Origin: an uncultured Eubacteriales bacterium
GTDB taxonomy: Bacteria; Bacillota; Clostridia; Oscillospirales; QAMX01
Direction: 5' to 3'
Assembly (NCBI GenBank): GCA_934546935.1
Contig: CAKTEH010000001.1
Location: 310,001-374,000 of the forward strand
Length of the DNA: 64,000 nucleotides
Below the pieces are notes generated by a model. The model did not search any database. It was given only the letters and a program-made list of their open reading frames with translations, and was not told the origin of the DNA. Shown in pieces: positions 1 to 6,892 of the stretch (within the stretch, counting starts at the first letter, position 1; each line of letters begins with the position of its first letter). Both the position numbers and the translations under genes were made by a program.

Positions 1-1086
1 TATGTTCCGCTGAAGGAGGAAGAACTGCCGCTGCGTCTTCCGGATGTGGAAAGCTATGAGCCGACCGACAATGGAGAAAGCCCATTGGCTAAGGTGCGCG
101 CTTGGGTTGAAGTCAAATGCCCGTGCTGCGGCGGAGCCGCCGAGCGGGAAACGGATACAATGCCCAACTGGGCTGGATCTTCCTGGTATTTCCTGCGGTA
201 TATGGATCCGCATAATGATACCGCCCTCGCTTCCAAGGAAGCGATTAACTATTGGGGCCAGGTGGACTGGTATAACGGCGGCATGGAGCATGCAACCCTG
301 CATCTACTGTACTCCCGTTTCTGGAATATGTTTTTGCATGATATTGGCGTCGTACCCAATGACGAGCCGTATGCGAAGCGGACCAGCCATGGCATGATCT
401 TGGGTGAAAACGGCGAAAAGATGTCCAAGTCGCGCGGGAATGTTATTGACCCGATGGTCGTAATCGGGGAGTATGGCGCCGATACGCTGCGTCTGTATGA
501 AATGTTTATTGGAGATTTTGAGAAGACCGCTCCCTGGTCAACGACGGCGATCAAGGGCTGCCGTCGTTTCTTAGAGCGTGTCTGGGCGCTTTATGATATG
601 GCGAAGCCGGGAACGGAATATTCCTCGGAAAACCGGCCGCTGATGCATGAGACAATCCGTAAGGTTGGAGAGGATATTGAAAACCTGAAATTCAATACAG
701 CAATTGCGGCAATGATGGCGCTGGTGAATCATTTCTACGATAAAGGCTGCAACAAAGCGGAATTTGCAACCCTGGTTCAGCTCCTTAATCCCTTTGCCCC
801 GCATATTACGGAGGAACTGTGGCAGATGCTTGGGCACAAGACGCTCTTGGTTTGCCAACCCTGGCCGGAATATGATGCGCAGGCTATTGTGCGCGATACG
901 ATTGAGATGCCGGTGCAGATCAATGGCCGTGTAAAGTGTACAGTTGTATTGCCGCGTGAAGTTGGCCGTGAGGATGCGCTGGCTGCGGCCCTGGCCGAAA
1001 CCCGCGTAAAAGCGGCTCTGGAAGGCCGGAATATTGTGAAGACGATTGTCGTACCCGGGAAGATTATTAATATTGTCGTCAAATAA
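1..1086 (+). CDS. leuS: Leucyl-tRNA synthetase, C-terminal part (5' end outside window)
   Basis: Charges tRNA-Leu with leucine in the cytoplasm (class I aminoacyl-tRNA synthetase). The frame is open from base 1, so the gene starts upstream; 361 codons plus stop are present. The class I signature KMSKS lies at 418-432, followed by RGNVIDP, and the fragment then runs through the anticodon-binding helical domain (LLNPFAPHITEELW) to the small C-terminal domain (PVQINGRVK), all in leucine-enzyme order. A zinc-ribbon-like CPCCG sits near base 118. No terminator separates it from the rpsU promoter just downstream. Confidence 0.97.
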   Translation, partial: YVPLKEEELPLRLPDVESYEPTDNGESPLAKVRAWVEVKCPCCGGAAERETDTMPNWAGSSWYFLRYMDPHNDTALASKEAINYWGQVDWYNGGMEHATLHLLYSRFWNMFLHDIGVVPNDEPYAKRTSHGMILGENGEKMSKSRGNVIDPMVVIGEYGADTLRLYEMFIGDFEKTAPWSTTAIKGCRRFLERVWALYDMAKPGTEYSSENRPLMHETIRKVGEDIENLKFNTAIAAMMALVNHFYDKGCNKAEFATLVQLLNPFAPHITEELWQMLGHKTLLVCQPWPEYDAQAIVRDTIEMPVQINGRVKCTVVLPREVGREDALAAALAETRVKAALEGRNIVKTIVVPGKIINIVVK

Positions 1087-1099
1087 TCCCGTTTTTGTA

Positions 1100-1128
1100 T
1101 TGACAAGAGAAGCGTTTATGAGTATAAT
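1100..1128 (+). promoter_or_regulatory. Sigma-A promoter of rpsU
   Basis: TTGACA at 1100-1105 and TATAAT at 1123-1128 with a 17-base spacer, a perfect consensus promoter just after the leuS stop. Transcription would start about 55 bases before rpsU. Confidence 0.85.
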
Positions 1129-1193
1129 ATATGAGGTGGTTCTTTCGGGAATCGCAATAGCGGTTGCAATACCGCGCGGGGGGAGGGAAAAAG

Positions 1194-1379
1194 ATGTCGG
1201 AAATCCGTGTTAAGGAAAATGAGTCCTTAGACAGTGCGCTTCGCAGATTTAAGCGTTCCTGTGCCAAGAGTGGCGTTATGTCTGAACTCCGCAAAAGGGA
1301 GCATTATGAAAGCCCCAGCGTGAAAAGACGTAAAAAGTCCGAAGCTGCTCGTGCAAAGAAGAAGAAGTTTAAGTATTAA
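1194..1379 (+). CDS. rpsU: Small ribosomal subunit protein bS21
   Basis: A 61-residue basic protein of the 30S subunit needed for translation initiation. It starts MSEIRVKENESLDSALRRFK and ends in a lysine-rich tail (AARAKKKKFKY), the usual S21 pattern and length. The ATG at 1194 follows a GGGAGGG ribosome binding site; an in-frame ATG 30 bases upstream lacks one and would add non-conserved residues. It has its own consensus promoter and a U-tailed terminator, so it is likely monocistronic. Confidence 0.97.
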   Translation: MSEIRVKENESLDSALRRFKRSCAKSGVMSELRKREHYESPSVKRRKKSEAARAKKKKFKY

Positions 1380-1382
1380 AGG

Positions 1383-1420
1383 AAAAAGGCCGATGCACAG
1401 GTATCGGCCTTTTCTTTTTT
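1383..1420 (+). terminator. Rho-independent terminator of rpsU
   Basis: Stem AAAAAGGCCGAT / ATCGGCCTTTT with an 8-base loop, followed by a run of T. Confidence 0.9.
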
Positions 1421-1512
1421 TATCAGCTTCCGCGTAGAGCGATTGCGTTGTCTGCAGATATGGGAAAACTTGATATAATTCTAAAATTATCTGCTTCAAA
1501 AGGAGAATATGT

Positions 1513-1632
1513 ATGGAAGTGCTGCAAGTTTTATCGGACTTTTACGAGAATTATGATGAAGATGGCCGTCTTGCCTCACGCCACGGCAGCGTTGAAGGGT
1601 ATTCGTTAAACAAAATTAAAAAATCGGCCTGA
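1513..1632 (+). pseudogene. N-terminal fragment of a SAM-dependent methyltransferase
   Basis: A 39-codon reading frame with a good ribosome binding site (AAAGGAG) before ATG 1513. It encodes DFYENYDEDGRLASRHGSVE, which matches the N-terminus of a class I SAM-dependent methyltransferase family common in Clostridia (family assignment from memory). After the glutamate the conserved continuation is lost and a short unrelated tail leads to a stop. The break falls about 70 bases from the integrase stop codon, so the gene was probably cut when the mobile region inserted or was later deleted. The rest of the gene is not seen at the far side of the element. Confidence 0.6.
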
Positions 1633-1702
1633 GAGCTGTATTTTTTTGGAGCAGTGTGCTATAGATGTGCTATGCGTCAAAAAATCACGCAGGTTTTCAG
1701 AA

Positions 1703-2857
1703 CTAAATCGCGTTTGTAATGCTGCGCAAATCGTCAAGATTTACATCCTGATAATGCCGCAGCATATCCGTGGAGGTGTGGCCGATCAGCGCAAGCTTAT
1801 CTTTATCAGAGCCGGAAACGCGCTTCATGAGGGTGGCGAAGGTGTGCCGGCAGGAATGCGGAGTAAGACGGTGTCTGCCGTCGTCGTCGACCGGATTGTC
1901 AATGCCAAGCTGCGCCAGAACGGAATAAAAAGCGGATGCGTAGGGCTGCCGGGTTTGTTTTTGCCCGGTAACGGTAAACAGGTAATCTCCCGGGCGCGTG
2001 CAGAGCCAGTCAATGTACGGCTGGATTTTTGGAGAGATGGTGACCGTGCGCCCACGGCCTGCCTCGGTTTTGATTCCGCCGACCAATGATTTTTGCACGG
2101 GATTATAATCGCTTTTGGTCAGCGCGACAAAAGCGGACGGTCGAAAGCCCAAATAGCAATGGCAGTAAATGATCGACGCCATCAAATCGCCGGACTCTGC
2201 GGCTTTTCTGATTTTTTCCAATTCAATATCGTTGAAGCCTTCACCTCTGGATTCGCTTTTTTCGGAGATCGTCAAAAACGGCGCGAGATTTCGATCATTG
2301 GGAATGCAGTTGCGCGGGATACCGTATTTATAAATCAGGCCAAGAACGGCCTTTGCGTTTTCTTTCGTGCGGCGTCCTTTTTCGCACATGTCCAGACATT
2401 CCTGCAAATCGTTTATGTCCTGTTCCTCCATGGACAGGTCCGCGACATCCTCGAACACGCGAAACGCGGCTTTGTAACAGGACATTGTGGAGGGGCCTGC
2501 GGTGTGTGTGGGAAACCATTCGTCGTAAAGCTGACGAAGCGTGATGCCCGGATTATGGCGGCTGGCGGCGCGTTCCTTGATCTGCGGCGAGAAATTCGCA
2601 ATCCAGTCCCGCGCATCCTGTTTCTTGATAAATCCGGATTTTGATTTCCGGATCTGGTGCAGCCGGTCACCGTCGCGCCGGAAACCAAGGGTGACAACAG
2701 CGCGCCATTTCCCGTTTGACATTTTATATATACTCCCGTCTCCGTTACCCCGTGTACGGTGGACGGGTTTTTTGTTTTGCGCGGAACCGCAATAATTACA
2801 AAACCGGCTGTCCGGCGGGATCTCTCGTTTACAGCGAACACAAATCATACGCACCAC
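1703..2857 (-). CDS. Tyrosine recombinase (integrase) with N-terminal zinc ribbon
   Basis: Site-specific recombinase of the phage-integrase family, 384 residues, expected to integrate and excise the surrounding element. An N-terminal zinc ribbon is visible (C6xxC9 and C20xxC23), then an AP2-like arm domain (GDGSIYKMSNGKWRAVV), a core-binding domain and the catalytic domain. All catalytic residues are present: R239 in GFRPSA, K263 in GIKTEAGRGR, H334 and R337 in PHSCRHTFA, H360 in LIGHTS and Y369 in HYQDV. The enzyme therefore looks intact. It lies at the left edge of the accessory region, facing outward, with the XRE gene two bases upstream on the same strand. Confidence 0.93.
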   Translation of the reverse strand: MVRMICVRCKREIPPDSRFCNYCGSAQNKKPVHRTRGNGDGSIYKMSNGKWRAVVTLGFRRDGDRLHQIRKSKSGFIKKQDARDWIANFSPQIKERAASRHNPGITLRQLYDEWFPTHTAGPSTMSCYKAAFRVFEDVADLSMEEQDINDLQECLDMCEKGRRTKENAKAVLGLIYKYGIPRNCIPNDRNLAPFLTISEKSESRGEGFNDIELEKIRKAAESGDLMASIIYCHCYLGFRPSAFVALTKSDYNPVQKSLVGGIKTEAGRGRTVTISPKIQPYIDWLCTRPGDYLFTVTGQKQTRQPYASAFYSVLAQLGIDNPVDDDGRHRLTPHSCRHTFATLMKRVSGSDKDKLALIGHTSTDMLRHYQDVNLDDLRSITNAI

Positions 2858-2859
2858 CT

Positions 2860-3330
2860 TCAGCGCGAAATCGCATAACGCACGAATCCGACGCTGCCAC
2901 AGAAAAGATCGACCAGAAGCAACGCAATAAAGATGGCAACGCAGGCCAACAAAAAGCGCTGGTATCGGCGAATGTGGATACGCTGTGCCAAAATCATATC
3001 ATGCTGCCACGCGAGCTGCGCGTCTTTTTCCTGAAGGAGCAATTTGTAAGCCACGAGCGGCTTATCTTCGGACTGCCTTTCTTCGGCGGGTGAAGGCAGA
3101 GTACGGCCCGTAAGCTCGTCAAGGGAAACGTGAAGCGCGTCGGCAATGCGGCAGGCCGTGTCCAGATTTGGAGACTGACCCGAAAGAATCCGCTTCAGTG
3201 TGGACACGCTTACACCGGCAAGCACTGCCAGGGATTCCTGCGTGAGATGATTTTTCAGGCGCAGGCGGCGAATGTTGACACCAAGAGAGGATAGATAATC
3301 GTCAGGGGGCTGTAACTCCGGATCATTCAT
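2860..3330 (-). CDS. XRE-family regulator with C-terminal transmembrane anchor
   Basis: A 156-residue protein: a helix-turn-helix domain of Cro/CI type at about residues 14-70 (NIRRLRLKNHLTQESLAVLA, then SVSTLKRILSG), a charged, probably coiled segment (about 95-125), and one hydrophobic helix near the C-terminus (FLLACVAIFIALLLVDLF). The layout suggests a DNA-binding protein tethered to the membrane. It abuts the integrase, so the two are probably co-transcribed and it may control excision or element genes. ATG 3330 is preceded by AAAGGAG. Target and signal are unknown. Confidence 0.8.
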   Translation of the reverse strand: MNDPELQPPDDYLSSLGVNIRRLRLKNHLTQESLAVLAGVSVSTLKRILSGQSPNLDTACRIADALHVSLDELTGRTLPSPAEERQSEDKPLVAYKLLLQEKDAQLAWQHDMILAQRIHIRRYQRFLLACVAIFIALLLVDLFCGSVGFVRYAISR

Positions 3331-3510
3331 AACTTGACTCCTTTCGTTGATTGTACGGACCGGAAGCGGTCAGAATCCGACTGCCGGGGGTGAATTCTAA
3401 CCGTTTCTTTTTGTGGACTTTTGTTACATAATAAAAACAGACGATTTACAAGTGTACGTTATCACAGATTACGGAAACTGTCAAATTATAAAAAAGGAGG
3501 TGGAAACGAA

Positions 3511-3636
3511 ATGGAGCGGGAGAGTATACGGGAATCGCTGCTGACGCGGGCAAAGGCGATGCTGGAGGAAGCCGGAATTCAGGAACTGCGGCTGATTCTT
3601 ATGTACATGGAGCGCCTGCGACGGCTGCATATCTGA
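3511..3636 (+). CDS. Small helical protein of mobile element (41 aa)
   Basis: A 41-residue reading frame with a strong AAAGGAGGT ribosome binding site before ATG 3511. The product (MERESIRESLLTRAKAMLEE, then IQELRLILMYMERLRRLHI) is predicted to be amphipathic helix throughout. It resembles the next small protein in its C-terminal half (Q-E/L-L-x-L/I-I pattern), suggesting related proteins. Function unknown. It is divergent from the membrane-anchored XRE gene and heads a rightward transcript. Confidence 0.6.
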   Translation: MERESIRESLLTRAKAMLEEAGIQELRLILMYMERLRRLHI

Positions 3637-3642
3637 AAAAGG

Positions 3643-3744
3643 ATGGTGGAGATCGTGAAAACCATTGTGAAGCTGTTAAAGCGAGCCAATGCGGAACAAC
3701 TGGAAATCATTCGACAATTTTTGCGGCAATACCTGGGTGCATAA
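3643..3744 (+). CDS. Small helical protein of mobile element (33 aa)
   Basis: A 33-residue frame starting at ATG 3643, six bases after the previous stop, with AAAAGG just upstream. The product (KTIVKLLKRANAEQLEIIRQ, then FLRQYLGA) is a short amphipathic helix pair. Proteins of this look are common beside XRE genes in clostridial elements, but no function can be given. Its last codons and the following terminator form the left end of the duplicated unit described below; the second copy of these bases at 4591 is not part of an intact gene. Confidence 0.55.
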   Translation: MVEIVKTIVKLLKRANAEQLEIIRQFLRQYLGA

Positions 3745-3745
3745 G

Positions 3746-3782
3746 AAAAAACCGGAGGATTATTCCTCCGGTTTTTTCTTTT
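3746..3782. terminator. Bidirectional terminator, copy 1
   Basis: Stem AAAAAACCGGAGGA / TCCTCCGGTTTTTT with loop TTAT, between the small helical gene (+) and the first XRE repressor (-). It is repeated exactly at 4619-4655. Confidence 0.9.
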
Positions 3783-4140
3783 CCTCGGCCATTAATGTAA
3801 CCATACGGTCTATCACTTCCCAACCGGATTCGTCCAGACGGGACAGGGCATAGATCATGCGCCGCCGAATGCTTCCCGGCCAGTCTGCCAGGACGCGCCC
3901 CATGAAAGCGGCAAGTTCCGCGTCACGGGTAGACACGGTGACCATTTCGCCTTCGCCCGTGCGCAGCCACGTTTCATTGACACCGAACTCACGACAGATC
4001 AATTCGATTGTGGCATCACGGGGAGCGCGTTTACCATTTTCATATCCGGCAATGCTGCTTCGTTCGACGTGAATCCTGTCCGCAAACTCTTGTTGAGTTA
4101 GGCCGAGGTGCTTCCGCAATTCCTTGATTCTCTGGTGCAT
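3760..4140 (-). CDS. XRE-family repressor, copy A
   Basis: A 126-residue phage-repressor-like protein. The N-terminal HTH (MHQRIKELRKHLGLTQQEFA, then the recognition region RSSIAGYENGK) is followed by a C-terminal helical region (MGRVLADWPGSIRRRMIYAL). ATG 4140 is chosen because GAGGAGGTG precedes it; the in-frame upstream extension has no such site. Its C-terminal coding DNA is almost identical to copy B (one difference over about 276 bases), yet the segment coding the DNA-reading helices, about 4000-4079, is strongly diverged. It probably represses the divergent promoter at 4219-4247 and itself. Confidence 0.88.
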   Translation of the reverse strand: MHQRIKELRKHLGLTQQEFADRIHVERSSIAGYENGKRAPRDATIELICREFGVNETWLRTGEGEMVTVSTRDAELAAFMGRVLADWPGSIRRRMIYALSRLDESGWEVIDRMVTLMAEEKKKPEE

Positions 4141-4159
4141 ATCCACCTCCTCGAACACT

Positions 4160-4247
4160 ACATTACCATATCGTTGTGAAAAAGTCAATTAAAAATGTGA
4201 ATTGGCCACAAAAAACACTTGACAAACGGTGCAACGACACATATAAT
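4160..4247. promoter_or_regulatory. Divergent promoters and putative operator of repressor A
   Basis: Rightward promoter: TTGACA 4219-4224, 17 bases, TATAAT 4242-4247. Leftward promoter for the repressor: TTGACT (minus strand, 4188-4183), 17 bases, TAATGT. A palindrome CAATT-N9-AATTG at 4186-4204 overlaps the leftward -35 box and is a candidate operator. The rightward promoter now reads into the terminator and remnant at 4424-4590, so its original target seems lost. Confidence 0.65.
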
Positions 4248-4423
4248 AGGGGCATAGACACAATTCAGTGTGACAAAGTAACGTGTCATCTTATGTCATG
4301 ATAAACGTCGCAGATTACATCATATAGGGCACTTTCAAAATTTGTTAAATTGGACGTGTCGCCGGACGCAAGTGTACGATTCACAAAAGGCGTTATAGAG
4401 TTTGCTGCACACCACATTTCCAC

Positions 4424-4590
4424 AGCAAAAGCGCCGACGCAAATGCATCGGCGCTCCTGTGGGATCAGCTCGGCGGATTGCAGCGCGAACACGGGGTATA
4501 TCCGGCAGATTTTGCAGCGGACAGGGTTTTTGCAATTTTGGAAGAATGCAAGTAACCGCACCATGAGTAGTGATATTTTTCTCCGGTCTT
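4424..4590 (-). pseudogene. Duplicated 3' fragment of the lipoprotein gene
   Basis: This 167-base stretch matches 5179-5345 with about two differences. It carries the last ~40 codons of the lipoprotein at 5220-5762 (KYHYSWCGYLHSS ... CSRCNPPS) plus its downstream hairpin. Upstream of those codons the sequence joins directly to a second copy of the small-helical-gene tail, so no start remains. It marks the right end of the first duplicated unit. Confidence 0.8.
4427..4454 (-). terminator. Lipoprotein-type terminator, duplicated copy
   Basis: Minus-strand stem GCGCCGA / TCGGCGC with a 10-base loop and trailing TTTT; same as 5182-5209. Confidence 0.6.
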
Positions 4591-4618
4591 TTTTTGCGGC
4601 AATACCTGGGCGCATAAG

Positions 4619-4655
4619 AAAAAACCGGAGGATTATTCCTCCGGTTTTTTCTTTT
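4619..4655. terminator. Bidirectional terminator, copy 2
   Basis: Exact repeat of the 3746-3782 hairpin, here serving repressor B on the minus strand. Confidence 0.9.
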
Positions 4656-5013
4656 CCTCGGCCATTAATGTAACCATACGGTCTATCACTTCCCAACCGG
4701 ATTCGTCCAGACGGGACAGGGCATAGATCATGCGCCGCCGAATGCTTCCCGGCCAGTCTGCCAGGACGCGCCCCATGAAAGCGGCAAGTTCCGCGTCACG
4801 GGTAGACACGGTGACCATTTCGCCTTCGCCCGTGCGCAGCCACGTTTCATTGACACCGAACTCACGACAGATTAACGAAATTACAGCATCGATGGGTGTG
4901 CTCCTGCCTATTTCATAAGTTGCGATGGTATTCCGTTTAATTCCAAGGCGATCCGCAAACTCCTGTTGAGTTAAGCCGAGGTGCTTCCGCAACTCCTTGA
5001 TTCTCTGGTGCAT
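4633..5013 (-). CDS. XRE-family repressor, copy B
   Basis: A 126-residue paralogue of the protein at 3760-4140. Residues 1-22 and about 48-126 are identical between the two. The stretch between them, which includes the recognition helix, differs (RNTIATYEIGRSTPIDA here against RSSIAGYENGKRAPRDA in copy A). ATG 5013 follows GAGGAGGTA. The near-zero divergence of the C-terminal DNA beside the diverged HTH DNA argues for replacement or strong selection of the DNA-binding segment, or for gene conversion of the rest. It probably regulates its own gene and the divergent promoter at 5093-5121. Confidence 0.88.
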   Translation of the reverse strand: MHQRIKELRKHLGLTQQEFADRLGIKRNTIATYEIGRSTPIDAVISLICREFGVNETWLRTGEGEMVTVSTRDAELAAFMGRVLADWPGSIRRRMIYALSRLDESGWEVIDRMVTLMAEEKKKPEE

Positions 5014-5032
5014 ATCTACCTCCTCGGACATA

Positions 5033-5121
5033 CATTAACACAGATAATAAATAATGTCAACACACAAATGTTGATAAATGCACAAAAAACACTTGACAAA
5101 TGTTTTATCTTGACATAAAAT
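5033..5121. promoter_or_regulatory. Divergent promoters and putative operator of repressor B
   Basis: Rightward promoter: TTGACA 5093-5098, 17 bases, TAAAAT 5116-5121. Leftward repressor promoter: TTGACA (minus, 5060-5055), 17 bases, TAATGT. The inverted repeat TCAACA-N6-TGTTGA at 5057-5074 overlaps the leftward -35 and is a likely operator. It differs from the palindrome at repressor A, as would be expected if the two proteins read different sites. Confidence 0.65.
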
Positions 5122-5181
5122 AGTCTCGTAATCACAAAGCCTTGTTGATAAAACTACACACAAATTGTCTCGGCAACAAGC

Positions 5182-5209
5182 AAAAGCGCCGACGCAAATG
5201 CATCGGCGC
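5182..5209 (-). terminator. Terminator of lipoprotein gene
   Basis: Minus-strand stem GCGCCGA / TCGGCGC followed by TTTTGCTT, just after the lipoprotein stop codon. Confidence 0.65.
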
Positions 5210-5219
5210 TCCTGTGGGA

Positions 5220-5762
5220 TCAGCTCGGCGGATTGCAGCGCGAACACGGGGTATATCCGGCAGATTTTGCAGCGGACAGGGTTTTTGCAATTTTGGAAGA
5301 ATGCAAGTACCCGCACCATGAGTAGTGATACTTTTCTCCGGTCTTTGTGACGTAAACCGTGAGACTGTTGGAGTCACTGCTTTTGCTGCTGCTACTGCCG
5401 GAAGACCCGGAGGACGAACCGGAAGAACCGGAAGACGAGCCGGAGGACGCAGAGACACTTGCTTTCCCGGCCTCTTTCCCCGCTTCATAGCCTTTGTCGT
5501 AGCCATCGCTGCTTCCGGTCTGATAGCCTTCGGAATACCCGGCGTCGTGCCCTTTCTCGTATCCCTCGACGAGTCCTTCGTCCTTGCCTGCGCTTCGGCC
5601 TTCCTTCAGGCCTATATCGTACCATTCAGCTTTGGCCTGTTCTGCGGCTGTGGTTTTCGCTTCGTCGATTGCTTTATAGTAGTCGGACGCGGAATAGCAG
5701 CCGGAAAGGGAGAGCAGCAGCGCCAGGGCAAGCAGGAGAGCGGTCAGACGTCTGTATAGCAT
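5220..5762 (-). CDS. Lipoprotein with Gly/Tyr-rich region, Ser linker and Cys/His C-terminal domain
   Basis: A 180-residue predicted lipoprotein. ATG 5762 gives a signal peptide (RRLTALLLALALLLSLSGC) with lipobox LSGC. Then come a charged segment, a Gly/Tyr-rich stretch with four-residue periodicity (GYEKGHDAGYSEGYQTG), a Ser/Gly linker of about 25 residues and a compact end with HYSWCGYL and CSRC. That tail resembles the small metal-binding-like domain found at the ends of some secreted nucleases and surface proteins, where two Cys and a His pair with CxxC (recalled similarity only). Function unknown. Its 3' end is duplicated at 4424-4590. Confidence 0.75.
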   Translation of the reverse strand: MLYRRLTALLLALALLLSLSGCYSASDYYKAIDEAKTTAAEQAKAEWYDIGLKEGRSAGKDEGLVEGYEKGHDAGYSEGYQTGSSDGYDKGYEAGKEAGKASVSASSGSSSGSSGSSSGSSGSSSSKSSDSNSLTVYVTKTGEKYHYSWCGYLHSSKIAKTLSAAKSAGYTPCSRCNPPS

Positions 5763-5871
5763 GGAAAAATTCCATGATTCATTATAAGTGCGAATCAAAG
5801 TTTTGTCTATATCGAAATAATCAAAAACATTTTAATGGAGAGTATCTCAAAAATTCGAAAGTAAAATCTCC

Positions 5872-5911
5872 TAAAAATACGAAACGCCATTCCCGAAAAA
5901 GAAACGGCGTT
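5872..5911 (-). terminator. Terminator of dapA
   Basis: Minus-strand hairpin of 11 pairs (5901-5911 with 5883-5893), 7-base loop, followed by a broken U tract, placed about 35 bases after the dapA stop. Confidence 0.6.
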
Positions 5912-5945
5912 ATGGTTTAAATACAGAAGAGATTTAGGGTTGTTT

Positions 5946-6830
5946 TCAGATAAGGTGCAACGCCCGCATACGTGCGTACAAAACCTCACGTGCTTCCGGT
6001 TCCATCGGCGTCAGCGGAGCACGCACAATGTCGCGGCAATAGCCCATCGCTGCCATTGCTGCTTTGACGGGGATCGGATTAACCTCGGAAAACAGCGCGT
6101 GGATCAGCGGCAGCAGGTCAAACTGAAGCTTTGCAGCGCCAGCCGTATCTCCGGCAAGAAAGCGTGCAACCATGTCATGGCATTGCGCGGGCATAAGGTT
6201 GGACAGTACGGAAATGCAGCCCTTTCCACCGACGGAAAGGAGAGGGACAATCTGGTCATCGTTACCGGAATAAAGGTCAAGCTTTCCGCGCAGGCGCGCT
6301 GCAGTTTCAACAATCTGTGAGATATTGCCGCCGGCTTCCTTAATTCCCTGAATATTCGGATGCTCGGCCAGCGCTTCATAGGTTGCGGGCAGAATATTGC
6401 AGCCAGTGCGTGAAGGAACATTATACAGAATAATAGGACGGGTAGCAGCGTCTGCAATTGCGGTGAAATGCGCGATCAACCCTTTTTGGGTCGCTTTGTT
6501 ATAATATGGCGTGACAACCAGCAGCGCATCAGCGCCGTCCTGGCAGGCGCTGGTACTTAAATCGATCGCATCAATTGTGCAGTTGCTTCCGGTCCCGGCG
6601 ATGACAGGCACTTTTCCGGCTGCGCGTGCAACCGTGAAACGAATGACCTCTTTATGCTCTTCTACAGTCAGCGTCGAACCCTCCCCGGAAGTCCCTGCGG
6701 CGACAAGTGCGTCGACGCCGCAAGCAATCTGCCAGTCGATAAGGCGTCCATATGCTTCATAATCCACACCGTTTTCTGTAAAAGGTGTGATCAGTGCAGT
6801 TGCAATCCCTGTGAAGATGGTCTGTCCCAT
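5946..6830 (-). CDS. dapA: 4-hydroxy-tetrahydrodipicolinate synthase
   Basis: Condenses pyruvate with aspartate semialdehyde, the first committed step to diaminopimelate and lysine. 294 residues, normal length. Visible family features: GTSGEGSTL (45-53), Tyr136 in ILYNVPSRTG, and the Schiff-base lysine K164 in IQGIKEAGGN. ATG 6830 is selected by AAAGGAG 8 bases upstream; extra in-frame codons beyond it run into the riboswitch terminator. The transcript begins with a lysine riboswitch, so expression should fall when lysine is plentiful. patA and the deacetylase lie upstream on the same strand. Confidence 0.97.
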   Translation of the reverse strand: MGQTIFTGIATALITPFTENGVDYEAYGRLIDWQIACGVDALVAAGTSGEGSTLTVEEHKEVIRFTVARAAGKVPVIAGTGSNCTIDAIDLSTSACQDGADALLVVTPYYNKATQKGLIAHFTAIADAATRPIILYNVPSRTGCNILPATYEALAEHPNIQGIKEAGGNISQIVETAARLRGKLDLYSGNDDQIVPLLSVGGKGCISVLSNLMPAQCHDMVARFLAGDTAGAAKLQFDLLPLIHALFSEVNPIPVKAAMAAMGYCRDIVRAPLTPMEPEAREVLYARMRALHLI

Positions 6831-6858
6831 TTGAAAATCTCCTTTGCCGAAACGAAAT

Positions 6859-6892
6859 AAAAAGCGCTTGCCCAAATGGGCAGGCGCTTTTT
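6859..6892 (-). terminator. Riboswitch expression-platform terminator before dapA
   Basis: A 15-pair stem (GGGCA..GCGCTTTTT paired with AAAAAGCGC..TGCCC) and AAAT loop, followed on the minus strand by a T-rich run, about 30 bases before dapA. It is the likely off-state structure of the lysine riboswitch. Confidence 0.85.

Larger units (their letters stand above)
3718..5345. repeat. Imperfect tandem duplication (873-base offset)
   Basis: Unit A (3718-4590) and unit B (4591-5345) share, in order, the small-gene tail, terminator, XRE repressor, divergent promoter region and lipoprotein 3' end. The offset is 873 bases at the left and 755 at the right because the promoter region of B is shorter. 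Near-identical blocks are 3723-3999 with 4596-4872, about 4080-4155 with its partner, and 4424-4590 with 5179-5345. Diverged blocks are the HTH segment and the promoters/operators. The junction at 4590/4591 sits in a short T run shared by both parents. Confidence 0.9.

Noticed and set aside
1693..5950. GTTTTCAGA occurs next to the integrase stop (1693-1701) and next to the dapA stop (5942-5950), as if attL/attR.
   Set aside because: Nine bases in two windows of a few hundred bases is not rare by chance, and the truncated methyltransferase at the left edge does not fit an insertion at the dapA end.
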